From Candidatus Marispirochaeta associata (lineage in GTDB: Bacteria > Spirochaetota > Spirochaetia > JC444 > Marispirochaetaceae), in the NCBI GenBank assembly GCA_001749745.1, contig JWTM01000263.1, forward strand, positions 105,293 to 169,292: a DNA stretch of 64,000 nt, written 5' to 3'. Below the pieces are notes generated by a model that ran no database searches, was not told where the DNA came from, and worked only from the letters and a program-made list of their open reading frames with translations. Positions 43,702 to 51,690 of this stretch are shown here, piece after piece. The first letter of the stretch is position 1; every line of letters begins with the position of its first letter. The position numbers and the translations under genes were made by a program.

Positions 43702-44148
43702 TCAAGCTGACTCGAAGGTTACAGTCTCACCCTTACCCTTCATGGGCAGAAAGAGAACTCCTTGACTGATGATTGTTTCTAAAACGACCAGATTCTCAGG
43801 ATCGGGGTTTACCCGCCAAAAAACGGGAAGGCGCGGTCCGATCGCCTCGAGAACCTCGGCCTTCATAGCGGAATTCTCGATAATATTCACCTTTCCCTGA
43901 AGATTAATCACCTTATCGAGGACTCGACTCTGGACCATCCACTGGACCTGGGGATTTCCCGCTAGATGTTCACTCTTGGCGAACGTCTTGGATGTTACGG
44001 CATAAATGGCGCCGCTGCGGCCGCGGATAACGGTGGGAGTCATCCAGCGCATCGAGGGCCGGGACTCTTTGTCGACGGTGGCGAGGATCGCTGTTTTGGC
44101 TTCCTCGAGCAGATCTTCCAACTCCTGCATAAAGGCGGATTTGGTCAC
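43702..44148 (-). CDS. pyridoxamine 5'-phosphate oxidase-like flavin-binding protein
   Basis: 148-residue split-barrel protein: AILATVDKESRPSMRWMTPTVI at the N-terminus and IYAVTSKTFAKSEHLAGNPQVQ are typical of PNPOx-like FMN or F420 binders. It is the first gene of the PDH operon, 17 bp before pdhA. Start is GTG with a strong AAGGAG SD. Role beside PDH is unknown; it may bind flavin or haem. The family name does not establish pyridoxal synthesis. Confidence 0.8.
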   Translation of the reverse strand: MTKSAFMQELEDLLEEAKTAILATVDKESRPSMRWMTPTVIRGRSGAIYAVTSKTFAKSEHLAGNPQVQWMVQSRVLDKVINLQGKVNIIENSAMKAEVLEAIGPRLPVFWRVNPDPENLVVLETIISQGVLFLPMKGKGETVTFESA

Positions 44149-44169
44149 AATTTTCTCCTTACATCATAC

Positions 44170-44197
44170 ACTGTATGTTCATTACCAAAAATGTCAG
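44170..44197 (-). promoter_or_regulatory. promoter of the PDH operon
   Basis: Minus-strand -35 CTGACA (44197-44192), 16-bp spacer, -10 TACAGT (44175-44170). The predicted start near 44163 leaves a leader of about 15 nt that contains the AAGGAG. Confidence 0.45.
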
Positions 44198-44274
44198 GAT
44201 TGGTCATACCAGAGTTCCCGACTGAGCAAAAGGTACTAATAATTACTCCTAATGGGAAATTCTCTTTTTTAGGT

Positions 44275-44304
44275 TTGACGAATAATTACTTGAATACCTA
44301 TATT
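44275..44304 (+). promoter_or_regulatory. upstream promoter P1 of the nqr-like operon
   Basis: -35 TTGACG (44275-44280), 18-bp spacer, -10 TATATT (44299-44304). A transcript from here would have a leader of about 70 nt containing the operator-like palindrome. Confidence 0.5.
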
Positions 44305-44338
44305 GACGTAGGATTGATTAAAGAAAAAGTTACTGATT

Positions 44339-44373
44339 GTGGAAATTGACTTTTCCACCTAGTCCGTTATAGT
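44339..44373 (+). promoter_or_regulatory. leaderless promoter P2 of the nqr-like operon with operator centred on the -35
   Basis: -35 TTGACT (44346-44351), 16-bp spacer, -10 TATAGT (44368-44373), then exactly 6 nt to the ATG at 44380. The -35 is the exact centre of the palindrome GTGGAAA-TTGACT-TTTCCAC (44339-44358), so a repressor bound there would hide it. Confidence 0.65.
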
Positions 44374-44379
44374 GAAGGC

Positions 44380-45351
44380 ATGGCAATGGCAAAAACACAA
44401 GGTATCCTGTTGAAGCAGCCGATTATGTTCAAAGTGCTCTACGCGCTGGTCCCGATTCTGTTGGCCTCCGTCTATTATTACGGATGGCGGACGATCGCGG
44501 TACTGGCGGTAGTCAATGTCGTCGGCTTTCTATCTGAGTACATCTTCGCCCGGCAAAATAAGGCGAAGGTTTCGTCCGCGGTTTTCGTAACGAACTTTCT
44601 CTACGCCCTGAGTCTTCCGCCCACGATTCCTTACTGGATCGCCGCGGTAGGTATCGCCTTCGGCGTGATCTTCGGAAAGATGGTATTCGGCGGTTTCGGC
44701 CGCAACGTCTTTAATCCGGCCATATCGGGGCGGGCGTTCGTCTACGCCTCGTTCGGCTACCAGCTCTCGTCCCGTTTCGTTCCCCCCGTAGGCGGGACCC
44801 TGGGAGGTTTCATCGCCTGGTCCCCGGGACTCGATGCGGTCACCCAGGCCACTCCGCTGGTCCGTATGTCGGCGGGGGAATCGGTACCCTTTCTTGATCT
44901 TCTTTTGGGGTCGACCGCCGGTTCGATGGGCGAGACTGCAGCCTTCCTGATCATTCTGTCGGGACTCTATCTGATATTTACGAAGACCGCTTCGTGGCAT
45001 ATTATCGTCTCGGTCTTTGTCGGATTCTTCGGCATGCAGAGTATCCTCCATTACGCGGGTGTTTCCGCTGCAATAGCTCCCCAATATGCGCTCTTCGCCG
45101 GGAGTATCCTCTACGGCATGATGTATATGGCTACCGATCCGGTCTCTTCCTCCCAGACGACCAATCTGGGGCGGGTCATATACGGCGCCTTTATCGGTGT
45201 GTTGACGGTGCTGATCCGTACCTTCTCGATCTGGCCTGAGGGCATCACCTTCGCGATCCTCTTAGCGAATATGTTCGCCCCCCTCTTGAACTACCTGATC
45301 GTGGAACAGAAGAAGAAAAAGAAGGTCAAAGCGGCAGGAGGTACGGCGTAA
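44380..45351 (+). CDS. nqrB: NQR/RNF complex membrane subunit NqrB/RnfD
   Basis: 323-residue integral membrane subunit with about ten segments. KMVFGGFGRNVFNPAISGRAF is typical of NqrB/RnfD. Thr158 in DAVTQATPL is the probable site of covalent FMN attachment. Vibrio NqrB has about 415 residues; the missing N-terminal part is the one that meets NqrA and the quinone site. The gene has no SD and a promoter ending 6 nt before its ATG. No nqrA precedes it. The operon's last subunit is NqrF, so I favour NQR naming. Confidence 0.85.
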   Translation: MAMAKTQGILLKQPIMFKVLYALVPILLASVYYYGWRTIAVLAVVNVVGFLSEYIFARQNKAKVSSAVFVTNFLYALSLPPTIPYWIAAVGIAFGVIFGKMVFGGFGRNVFNPAISGRAFVYASFGYQLSSRFVPPVGGTLGGFIAWSPGLDAVTQATPLVRMSAGESVPFLDLLLGSTAGSMGETAAFLIILSGLYLIFTKTASWHIIVSVFVGFFGMQSILHYAGVSAAIAPQYALFAGSILYGMMYMATDPVSSSQTTNLGRVIYGAFIGVLTVLIRTFSIWPEGITFAILLANMFAPLLNYLIVEQKKKKKVKAAGGTA

Positions 45352-45971
45352 TGGCAGCGGAGGTATCGTTTTACAAGGAACGGATATTCCCGGTCATTTT
45401 CATGGTGCTCATCACCGTGGTCTTCATATCTATCATATCCGGAATCTATCTCTCTACTCAGGCCATTGTAGAGGAGAACGAGACCTTATTCCTGAAGAAA
45501 GCGGTTCTTTTCAGCGCGGGAATACAGGTTCCAGAGGAGAATAGCGAGATTAACCGTATCTACGGCGAGAATGTAACCGAGTATTTTATCGACGGAAAAC
45601 CGGCCGTCTTCGCCGTCCGTGGCGACCTCGAAGGGGCCGAGAGCTACGCTTTTCGCATTGCCGGCCCCGGTCTCTGGGGCGAGATCGAAGCTCTGATCGG
45701 CTATAACGACGAGCTGAAGGAGATGACCGGCATCGACTTCATTAAACAGAACGAGACCCCCGGTCTGGGAGCCCGCATCGAAGAGGAGTGGTTCAAGACG
45801 CAGTTCCGCGGAAAGCGACCGCCCTTCTCCCTGGTACAGGAGGACGCGGATAATACCGCTCCCGACGAGATCAACGCCATCACCGGCGCTACGTACACAT
45901 CAAAATATGTGCGCGACATGATCAACGAGAGTCCCCAAAGGGCCGAAACGCTCTTGAAGGAGGTGCGGTAA
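45351..45971 (+). CDS. nqrC: NQR/RNF complex FMN-binding subunit NqrC/RnfG
   Basis: 206 residues with one N-terminal membrane anchor (about 12-36) and a periplasmic FMN-binding domain. The flavinylation motif is ITGATYTSKYV, with Thr181 the expected covalent FMN-phosphate site, attached by ApbE (not in the window). It overlaps nqrB and nqrD by one base each (TAATG). Confidence 0.9.
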   Translation: MAAEVSFYKERIFPVIFMVLITVVFISIISGIYLSTQAIVEENETLFLKKAVLFSAGIQVPEENSEINRIYGENVTEYFIDGKPAVFAVRGDLEGAESYAFRIAGPGLWGEIEALIGYNDELKEMTGIDFIKQNETPGLGARIEEEWFKTQFRGKRPPFSLVQEDADNTAPDEINAITGATYTSKYVRDMINESPQRAETLLKEVR

Positions 45972-46588
45972 TGGCCGCAGGCAAAGGCAAGAAGATATTT
46001 TTAGGCGCCATCGGCGCTGATAATCCGGTATTCGCGCAGATTCTCGGCATCTGCTCGACCCTGGCGGTAACAAATAACTTTAGAAATACCCTGGTAATGA
46101 GCCTGGGAGTGCTCTTCACGACCACTCTTTCCGGTTTCACCGTATCGATACTGCGAAAAGTGATTCCCAGCCGGGTACGGATGATGGCTGAGACCTTGAT
46201 TATCGCCTCGTACGTCATCATCGTCGATATCGTACTGAAGGCCTATCTACCGGATATCTCCCGGCAGCTGGGACCTTACGTTGGACTGATCATTACCAAC
46301 TGTATCATTATGGGCCGGGCCGAAGCCTTCGCCCTCAACAATCCCCCGGGGATGTCCCTCATCGACGGTTTGGCCTCTGGAATTGGATACTCTTATGTCC
46401 TCTTGGTCATCGCTTTTTTCCGGGAGCTGATGGGCGCCGGAACTATCTTCGGCTTCCAGGTTCTCGGCGATTGGTGGACCCCCTGGGCCATCATGGTAAT
46501 GCCTCCCGGAGCCTTCTTTATGTTGGCGATCTTCATTTGGGTTGTGAAAGGGGCGATCTTGAAAGAGAAAGAGGAGGCTAGCTCATGA
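45971..46588 (+). CDS. nqrD: NQR/RNF complex membrane subunit NqrD/RnfE
   Basis: 205-residue membrane subunit with about six segments. NPVFAQILGICSTLAVTNN and LGPYVGLIITNCIIMGRAEAFA are family signatures; the Cys in each half binds the intramembrane iron centre shared with NqrE. It overlaps nqrC by one base and nqrE by four. Confidence 0.93.
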   Translation: MAAGKGKKIFLGAIGADNPVFAQILGICSTLAVTNNFRNTLVMSLGVLFTTTLSGFTVSILRKVIPSRVRMMAETLIIASYVIIVDIVLKAYLPDISRQLGPYVGLIITNCIIMGRAEAFALNNPPGMSLIDGLASGIGYSYVLLVIAFFRELMGAGTIFGFQVLGDWWTPWAIMVMPPGAFFMLAIFIWVVKGAILKEKEEASS

Positions 46589-47178
46589 TGGATTGGGGCT
46601 TAGCGATGGCGATCTTCTTCGGCGCTATCTTTACCAATAATATTTTGTTAACCAACTACCTGGGTATGTGTTCCTTCCTGAGCGTTTCTCGGGAGGTGAA
46701 GACCTCTATGGGACTGGGAACTGCGGTTACCTTCGTAATGGCCACCACGAGTCTCCTCAATTACCTGGTCTACTACTTTGTTCTGGTACCGTTGGGGCTG
46801 ACCTACCTGCGCTTTATCGTATTTATCATCGTTATCGCCGCCTTCGTGCAGCTGGTGGAGATGATTATCGAGCGGGTATCGGAGCCACTCTATGCGGCCC
46901 TGGGGATCTTCCTGCCGCTGATTACCGTTAACTGCGCTATCTTAGGCGCCAGCCTCTTTATGGTTATCCGGGAATACACCCTGCTCTCCAGCTTCTTCTA
47001 CGGTCTTGGTTCCGGCCTCGGCTGGTGGCTGGCGATCATGGCTATGGCCGGCATCCGGCAGAAGTTAGCCAAAGCGAAGCTGCCCAACGGTCTCGAAGGG
47101 GCGGGGATAACTCTGATAATAACCGGCATGATGGCCCTGGCCTTCATGGGCTTTACCGGCATGATCAACATCAACTAA
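46585..47178 (+). CDS. nqrE: NQR/RNF complex membrane subunit NqrE/RnfA
   Basis: 197-residue membrane subunit with about six segments. FTNNILLTNYLGMCSFLSVS and LFLPLITVNCAILGASLF supply the paired Cys that co-bind the iron centre with NqrD. It overlaps nqrD by four bases and is followed 9 bp later by nqrF with SD AAGGAGG. Confidence 0.93.
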   Translation: MMDWGLAMAIFFGAIFTNNILLTNYLGMCSFLSVSREVKTSMGLGTAVTFVMATTSLLNYLVYYFVLVPLGLTYLRFIVFIIVIAAFVQLVEMIIERVSEPLYAALGIFLPLITVNCAILGASLFMVIREYTLLSSFFYGLGSGLGWWLAIMAMAGIRQKLAKAKLPNGLEGAGITLIITGMMALAFMGFTGMININ

Positions 47179-47187
47179 GGAGGCCGC

Positions 47188-48297
47188 ATGTTTTCTGTAA
47201 CTGCATTCCTGGTAAGCGTCGGCGCTATCTCGGCCATCTCCGGTTTCCTGGCGGTGCTGATGGTAATCGCCGACGCCACCATCGCCAACTATGGCGAAGT
47301 CAATCTAACCATCAACGACGACCACGAGTATGTTGTACGCGGCGGAAAGCCTCTGTTGGGCACCTTGATGGAGCAGGAGGTCTTTATCCCTTCCGCCTGC
47401 GGCGGGCGCGGCTCCTGCGGACTCTGTAAGGTTGTCGTCGAGGAGGGGGCGGGGCAGTACCTCCCCACCGAGCTACCGTGGATTACCGAGGAGGAGCGGG
47501 AGAAGAACGTCCGGCTCTCTTGTCAGTTGAAGGTTAAAGAGGATATGCGGATTCGCATTCCCGAGGAGCTCTTCAACGTCAAGGAGTACCGCACCACCGT
47601 CTCTAAGGTTCGGGATTTAACCCACGATATAAAAGAGGTAACCCTTAAGCTGGAGGAGCCCGACAGCATCGAGATGACGGCCGGACAGTTCATCCAGTTC
47701 AAGGTACCGGAATACGAGTTGACCGACGAACCGGTCTACCGAGCCTATTCGATGTCCTCCCAGCCTTCCCGCACCGGCGAAGTTGAGTTGGAGATCAGGC
47801 TTGTCCCCAACGGAATCTGTACCACCTATGTGCATCAGTATCTAAAAGAGGGGGACGAGGTCACCATAAACGGGCCGTACGGCGACTTCTTCCTGCGGGA
47901 CACCGAGCGGGAGATCGTCTGCATCGCCGGCGGGTCAGGGATGGCCCCGATCAAGTCGATTCTGCTCGACATGCTCGAGAAAGGGACCGACCGCAGGGTG
48001 CGCTACTTCTTTGGCGCCCGGTCGAAACGGGATCTCTTTTTAATTGATGAGATGCGAGAGCTCGAGAAGAAGCTCCCGAACTTCCAATTCATCCCGGCCC
48101 TCTCGGAGCCTCAGCCCGAGGACAACTGGGACGGAGAAGTGGGGCTGATCACCGAGGTACTCGACAAATATATGGAGAGCGGCGAAAACGTAGAAGGTTA
48201 TCTCTGCGGAAGTCCCGGGATGATCGACGCCTGCGTGAATGTACTTACCACGAACGGCGTGCCCGAAGAGCTTATCTACTTCGATAAGTTCGGCTGA
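47188..48297 (+). CDS. nqrF: Na+-NQR NADH-oxidising subunit NqrF
   Basis: 369 residues: N-terminal membrane helix (about 3-28), a plant-type [2Fe-2S] ferredoxin domain (ACGGRGSCGLCKVV and LSCQLKV), then a ferredoxin-reductase domain with FAD site RAYSMSS and NADH site CIAGGSGMAPIKSIL. It oxidises NADH and passes electrons to the membrane flavins. RNF complexes use RnfB/RnfC instead, so its presence marks this as NQR-type. Vibrio NqrF is longer, about 408. Confidence 0.94.
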   Translation: MFSVTAFLVSVGAISAISGFLAVLMVIADATIANYGEVNLTINDDHEYVVRGGKPLLGTLMEQEVFIPSACGGRGSCGLCKVVVEEGAGQYLPTELPWITEEEREKNVRLSCQLKVKEDMRIRIPEELFNVKEYRTTVSKVRDLTHDIKEVTLKLEEPDSIEMTAGQFIQFKVPEYELTDEPVYRAYSMSSQPSRTGEVELEIRLVPNGICTTYVHQYLKEGDEVTINGPYGDFFLRDTEREIVCIAGGSGMAPIKSILLDMLEKGTDRRVRYFFGARSKRDLFLIDEMRELEKKLPNFQFIPALSEPQPEDNWDGEVGLITEVLDKYMESGENVEGYLCGSPGMIDACVNVLTTNGVPEELIYFDKFG

Positions 48298-48338
48298 GCC
48301 ATGGGCTCCGTGGAAATCCAATACGAGGAGGAAGGTAG

Positions 48339-48812
48339 ATGAAGCAGACTCCGCAGATGAAACGGGCTCAGGCCAACATGGCTCCCGGCGTTATTACCCT
48401 GGAAGGATTCCTGGGAAAGGATGATCGCCATCTGGTGGATATTATCATCGAGGATGAGGCAGTAGTACAGCGGCTGAATACCAGCCATGAGGCTATCGCG
48501 GCCCGGATGCAGGAACTTCGGGATAAGGGCGCCAAGGGACTGGGCGAGTTCGTCACCGTCGAGGAGGGCATATCGGTCCAGGTCTACTCGGTGCGTGGAA
48601 AACTTCCCTGTCCCTTCGAAGATCCGGGGCTCTTCTCTAAGACGACGACAACCGTCAAGAATGAGCGCCTGGGTCGAGAAATCTCCTTTTCGGATCTGCA
48701 TCTGCACCTGATAGGGGAGCACGGTTTCTATGAAGGCAAGGGTTTTCTCTTCCGGCTCGATCCCAAAGCTTTGGTAGAGATCCTCGAGGTGGAGACAGAA
48801 ACCGAAGGGTAG
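48339..48812 (+). CDS. conserved hypothetical protein at the end of the nqr operon
   Basis: 157-residue soluble protein, not recognised. No Cys cluster or membrane segment. Two halves are visible: an alpha/beta N-terminal part with VDIIIEDEAVVQRLNTSHEAIA, and a C-terminal part with ISFSDLHLHLIGEHGFYEG that contains three His. It starts 41 bp after nqrF with SD GAGGAAGG and precedes the operon terminator, so it is cotranscribed. Three His could bind metal; this is speculation. Confidence 0.65.
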   Translation: MKQTPQMKRAQANMAPGVITLEGFLGKDDRHLVDIIIEDEAVVQRLNTSHEAIAARMQELRDKGAKGLGEFVTVEEGISVQVYSVRGKLPCPFEDPGLFSKTTTTVKNERLGREISFSDLHLHLIGEHGFYEGKGFLFRLDPKALVEILEVETETEG

Positions 48813-48845
48813 AGAGTTCTTTTAAGCAGATTAGCCGCCCATTTG

Positions 48846-48876
48846 AAGCCCGGAATTGTCGTCCGGGCTTTTTTTT
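48846..48876 (+). terminator. terminator of the nqr operon
   Basis: AAGCCCGGA (48846-48854) pairs with TCCGGGCTT (48862-48870), loop of 7, followed by a run of eight T. Confidence 0.93.
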
Positions 48877-48936
48877 GTCTTCTCGGTATTGACGGTGGGC
48901 AAAAAAGTCAAAAAAATAAAAAATATCACTATTTTT

Positions 48937-48967
48937 GATAAATGTTGCAATAGATGCAACACTTATC
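48937..48967. promoter_or_regulatory. 31-bp palindromic operator upstream of the WYL-like regulator
   Basis: GATAA-N-TGTTGCA-ATAGA-TGCAACA-N-TTATC is an extended inverted repeat ending 55 bp before the regulator's ATG. Probable self-binding site. No confident -35/-10 pair could be assigned around it. Confidence 0.55.
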
Positions 48968-49022
48968 TGATAAAGTTTATTAGGGACAGATAAAAAACAA
49001 GATCTGCACATGAGGATGCACC

Positions 49023-49685
49023 ATGGAAAGTAGCGGTAAAAAAAGTGAGCGGATGATACAGCTTGAACTCCTCTTGATGTCCCATCCCGAAGGGATGCGT
49101 CGCGCCGAGATCGCCCGACGACTGGGGGTACATCGAGCTACGGTGGGACGCTACATCGATGAGCTGAGCACCCGGGTTCCCATATGGGAGAAGGAGTACC
49201 GGATCGGACTGGAACTCGACCAGATCCAGGAGTTTCCCCATCTCGGTCTCCTCGAGAGCATCAATCTCTACCTGGCCCTGGACTACTTCGCTGAGCATAC
49301 CGGCGTGAAGAATCCCCCTGCGGCCGCGGCGGTGCGTAAGATAGCCGGCTTCTTTAACGGCTCGGCACCGTTCCTCAGCCGGCGCCTCTATGGGGTTGCC
49401 GATAAGATCGACGACGAGACGAAACCTGAATCTTTGACTACCATCGTTCTCTTGGAACAACTTGCCGAGGCCTGGGTCGCCGGAAAGAAGGTTCGCATTA
49501 CCCGCAATTCCGGCAAGAAGAGCGAGGAGGTATGCTCGATCCTCAATCTTGAATTCTCCAAATCGGTAGATGAGGCGATACCGGTGACGATTGTAGCTAA
49601 GCCTGCCGGGCAGGAGCAGTATGCCCTGGCTCTGAATGACATTGCAATGATTGAGATTCTCCTGGACGACGCCGAGCGAGACTAA
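49023..49685 (+). CDS. HTH-type transcriptional regulator, WYL-like
   Basis: 220 residues. The N-terminal helix-turn-helix (MRRAEIARRLGVHRATVGRYIDEL, about 25-48) is of the HTH_11/DeoR-like type found in WYL regulators. A helical region with LLESINLYLALDYFAEHTGV follows. The C-terminal beta domain (about 150-215) is WYL-like but lacks the Trp-Tyr-Leu triad. Ligand unknown. It probably controls itself via the palindrome at 48937-48967. Confidence 0.75.
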   Translation: MESSGKKSERMIQLELLLMSHPEGMRRAEIARRLGVHRATVGRYIDELSTRVPIWEKEYRIGLELDQIQEFPHLGLLESINLYLALDYFAEHTGVKNPPAAAAVRKIAGFFNGSAPFLSRRLYGVADKIDDETKPESLTTIVLLEQLAEAWVAGKKVRITRNSGKKSEEVCSILNLEFSKSVDEAIPVTIVAKPAGQEQYALALNDIAMIEILLDDAERD

Positions 49686-49796
49686 TGTTTCTTGCCATAT
49701 GAGGAGAGGTATACACATAAACATTACAAAAAATCTAATAAATAACCATTTAGGCGCTCTGAGTTTTAAATATTGTGAATGAAGTGCGGAAAACAT

Positions 49797-49825
49797 TTGA
49801 CTTGTAGCATAAAAAGAGTTATATT
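49797..49825 (+). promoter_or_regulatory. promoter of the perR-rubrerythrin operon
   Basis: -35 TTGACT (49797-49802), 17-bp spacer, -10 TATATT (49820-49825). A partly symmetric TTAT-ATTTAAGA-ATAA region (49819-49834) overlaps the -10 and may be a Fur/PerR-type box, though it matches the consensus only loosely. Confidence 0.6.
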
Positions 49826-49859
49826 TAAGAATAATTACTGATAAAGGTGTAATTTCTTG

Positions 49860-50246
49860 ATGAGAATGACGGTACAACGGAAGGTCATATTAGAACAATT
49901 GCGTCTGCACCGCGACCATCCCGGGGCCGAAACCATCTATGCGGAGGTGCGCAAACGCCTCCCCAGGATAAGTCTCGGTACGGTTTACCGCAATCTGGAC
50001 GTGCTAACCGCCTCCGGAGATATTCAGCGGCTCGATACCGGCAAGGATCATGCCCAATATGATCCCAACCCTGAAAATCATCCTCACTTTGTCTGTAACC
50101 AATGTGGCACGGTAAGCGATCTGCGCTGGGCGCAAGCTCGACCCGGTGCAAGTGAATTACTGAACGATGCGGACCTTACCGGGACTAGGGTAGAGTCTCT
50201 TGAGCTTATCGTCCGCGGTCTCTGTCGAGAGTGCGTACTGGACTAG
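49860..50246 (+). CDS. perR: Fur-family peroxide regulator, PerR-like
   Basis: 128-residue metalloregulator. Winged helix ([19 protein letters not shown], about 40-58), a His/Asp-rich regulatory metal region ([13 protein letters not shown]) and two CxxC zinc-site pairs, CNQC and CREC. PerR oxidation by H2O2 would derepress the rubrerythrin and superoxide reductase genes behind it. The ATG at 49860 is chosen over an adjacent TTG; SD AAAGGTG. Confidence 0.85.
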   Translation: MRMTVQRKVILEQLRLHRDHPGAETIYAEVRKRLPRISLGTVYRNLDVLTASGDIQRLDTGKDHAQYDPNPENHPHFVCNQCGTVSDLRWAQARPGASELLNDADLTGTRVESLELIVRGLCRECVLD

Positions 50247-50313
50247 GCCACAACAATCTTGGTGTCTCTCCGGGCTAAATCCGGAGCGGAGAATATATTT
50301 GCGGGAGGAGCTC

Positions 50314-50889
50314 ATGAAAAGTCTCAAAGGATCGAAGACAGAGAAGAATCTCTTGACGGCCTTCGCCGGGGAATCCCAGGCACGGAATAGGTATACCTAT
50401 TTTGCCAAGAAGGCGCGGGAAGAGGGATACGAACAGATAGGTGCGATTTTCTCAGAAACCGCCGATCAGGAACGGGAGCACGCCAAGCGTTTCTTTAAGT
50501 TCCTCGAAGGCGGAGATGTGGAGGTTCAGGCCGCATTCCCCGCCGGGGTTATCGGTACCACCTCGGAGAATCTGGCGGCGGCCGCCGCCGGCGAGCACTA
50601 CGAGTGGACCGACATGTACGTTGGTTTCGCCAACACTGCTCGGGAAGAGGGGTATGAGGTCGTAGCCAAGGTCTTCGAGGCCGTTTGTGTGGCCGAGAAG
50701 CAGCATGAGAAGCGCTACAACGACCTGAAAGCCAACGTGGATGCCCAGAAGGTCTTCAAGAAGGATCAGTCCATCGTATGGCGCTGTATGAACTGCGGTT
50801 ATCTGCACGAAGGTACCGAAGCCCCCAAGGCCTGTCCGGCCTGTGCACATCCCCAGGCCTGGTTCGAGGTTCTGGCGGAGAACTGGTGA
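50314..50889 (+). CDS. rbr: rubrerythrin
   Basis: 191-residue peroxide reductase. The diiron four-helix domain shows [28 protein letters not shown] and EKQHEKRY with the Glu/His ligands. The C-terminal rubredoxin domain has CMNCGY and CPACAH. The start at 50314 follows SD GGGAGGAG and matches the family N-terminus [11 protein letters not shown]. Cotranscribed with perR. Confidence 0.94.
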   Translation: MKSLKGSKTEKNLLTAFAGESQARNRYTYFAKKAREEGYEQIGAIFSETADQEREHAKRFFKFLEGGDVEVQAAFPAGVIGTTSENLAAAAAGEHYEWTDMYVGFANTAREEGYEVVAKVFEAVCVAEKQHEKRYNDLKANVDAQKVFKKDQSIVWRCMNCGYLHEGTEAPKACPACAHPQAWFEVLAENW

Positions 50890-50918
50890 TTCAATAAAGA
50901 GTTTAGGAGGAATAGAGT

Positions 50919-51293
50919 ATGGCGAAAAGAATGGAAGTCTACAAGTGTGAAGAGTGCGGTAATATAGTCGAGGTACTGCAGGGCGGTGCCGGCGATCTTG
51001 TTTGCTGCGGTGCCGAGATGAAGCTTCTTGAAGAGAAGACCGCCGACAGTTCGACCGAGAAGCATGTTCCGGTTATCGAGAAGAGCGCCGACGGCTACAC
51101 CGTTACCGTCGGAAGTACGCTGCACCCCATGAAGGAAGAACATTACATTCAGTGGATCGAATTGATTGCTGACGGTATCTCCTATTTTCAGTATCTTAAT
51201 CCGGGCGACGAACCGGTTGCAAAATTCTGCGTTAGCGCCGATAATGTAAGCGCCCGTGAGTACTGCAATCTGCACGGATTGTGGCGAGCATAA
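50919..51293 (+). CDS. dfx: desulfoferrodoxin (two-iron superoxide reductase)
   Basis: 124 residues. The N-terminal desulforedoxin domain has four Cys (KCEECGN and VCCGAEM, centre I). The superoxide reductase domain has ligand His in EKHVPVI and [12 protein letters not shown] and the Cys/His pair of [10 protein letters not shown] (centre II). It reduces superoxide to H2O2 using rubredoxin, encoded next. SD AGGAGG. Confidence 0.95.
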   Translation: MAKRMEVYKCEECGNIVEVLQGGAGDLVCCGAEMKLLEEKTADSSTEKHVPVIEKSADGYTVTVGSTLHPMKEEHYIQWIELIADGISYFQYLNPGDEPVAKFCVSADNVSAREYCNLHGLWRA

Positions 51294-51309
51294 GCTAAAG
51301 GAGTCTACT

Positions 51310-51471
51310 GTGAAGCGATACGTTTGTGATGCATGCGGCTACATCTACGATCCCGCCGAGGGCGACCCCGATAACGGTATCGAGGCAGGTACCGCATTCG
51401 AAAGTCTTCCCGAAGATTGGGTATGCCCCGTGTGCGGCGTAAGCAAGGACGACTTCTCTCCTGAGGAGTAG
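51310..51471 (+). CDS. rubredoxin 1
   Basis: 53-residue electron carrier with one Fe(Cys)4 site: CDACGYIY and [11 protein letters not shown]. The GTG start at 51310, 6 nt after SD AAAGGAG, gives the normal rubredoxin N-terminus (M/V)[10 protein letters not shown]; the longer in-frame ORF overlaps dfx and is not credible. It supplies electrons to superoxide reductase, rubrerythrin and probably the flavodiiron protein. Confidence 0.93.
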   Translation: MKRYVCDACGYIYDPAEGDPDNGIEAGTAFESLPEDWVCPVCGVSKDDFSPEE

Positions 51472-51493
51472 ACTTAAACGATCCTGAACAAGG

Positions 51494-51522
51494 CCCCATC
51501 CCCTCCGGGATGGGGTTTTTTT
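51494..51522 (+). terminator. terminator of the perR-rbr-dfx-rubredoxin operon
   Basis: CCCCATCCC (51494-51502) pairs with GGGATGGGG (51507-51515), loop CTCC, followed by seven T. Confidence 0.94.
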
Positions 51523-51679
51523 ATGCTAAATCGAACTGATCCTTACTTACATAACAGATAGGGCAGGTCCAGTTCTCCGGGAGCTCGTCGAACGGGGTCC
51601 CCGGCGGAATGCCTTGGGTTTCGTCGCCCTGTTCTGGGTCGTAAATATAACCGCAGTTGGTGCAGATATACTGTTCCAT
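51521..51679 (-). CDS. rubredoxin 2
   Basis: A 52-residue minus-strand gene. It begins MEQYICTNCGYIYDPEQGD, and the second Cys pair is in NWTCPICYVSKDQF. Normal rubredoxin length with all four Cys. SD GGAG lies 8 nt before its ATG. It ends tail-to-tail with the rubredoxin 1 operon, and its stop lies in that terminator's T-run. It is 11 bp downstream of metH in the same direction. Glu/Gln-rich and distinct from rubredoxin 1, so not a recent copy. Confidence 0.9.
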   Translation of the reverse strand: MEQYICTNCGYIYDPEQGDETQGIPPGTPFDELPENWTCPICYVSKDQFDLA

Positions 51680-51690
51680 TGCTCTACTCC

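Noticed and set aside
44380..45351. Naming the operon as RNF
   Set aside because: The B/D, C/G, D/E and E/A subunits are shared by both complexes, but the NADH subunit is NqrF and no rnfB or rnfC is present.
50200..50313. 38-residue extension of rubrerythrin overlapping perR
   Set aside because: The SD and the normal family start are at 50314.
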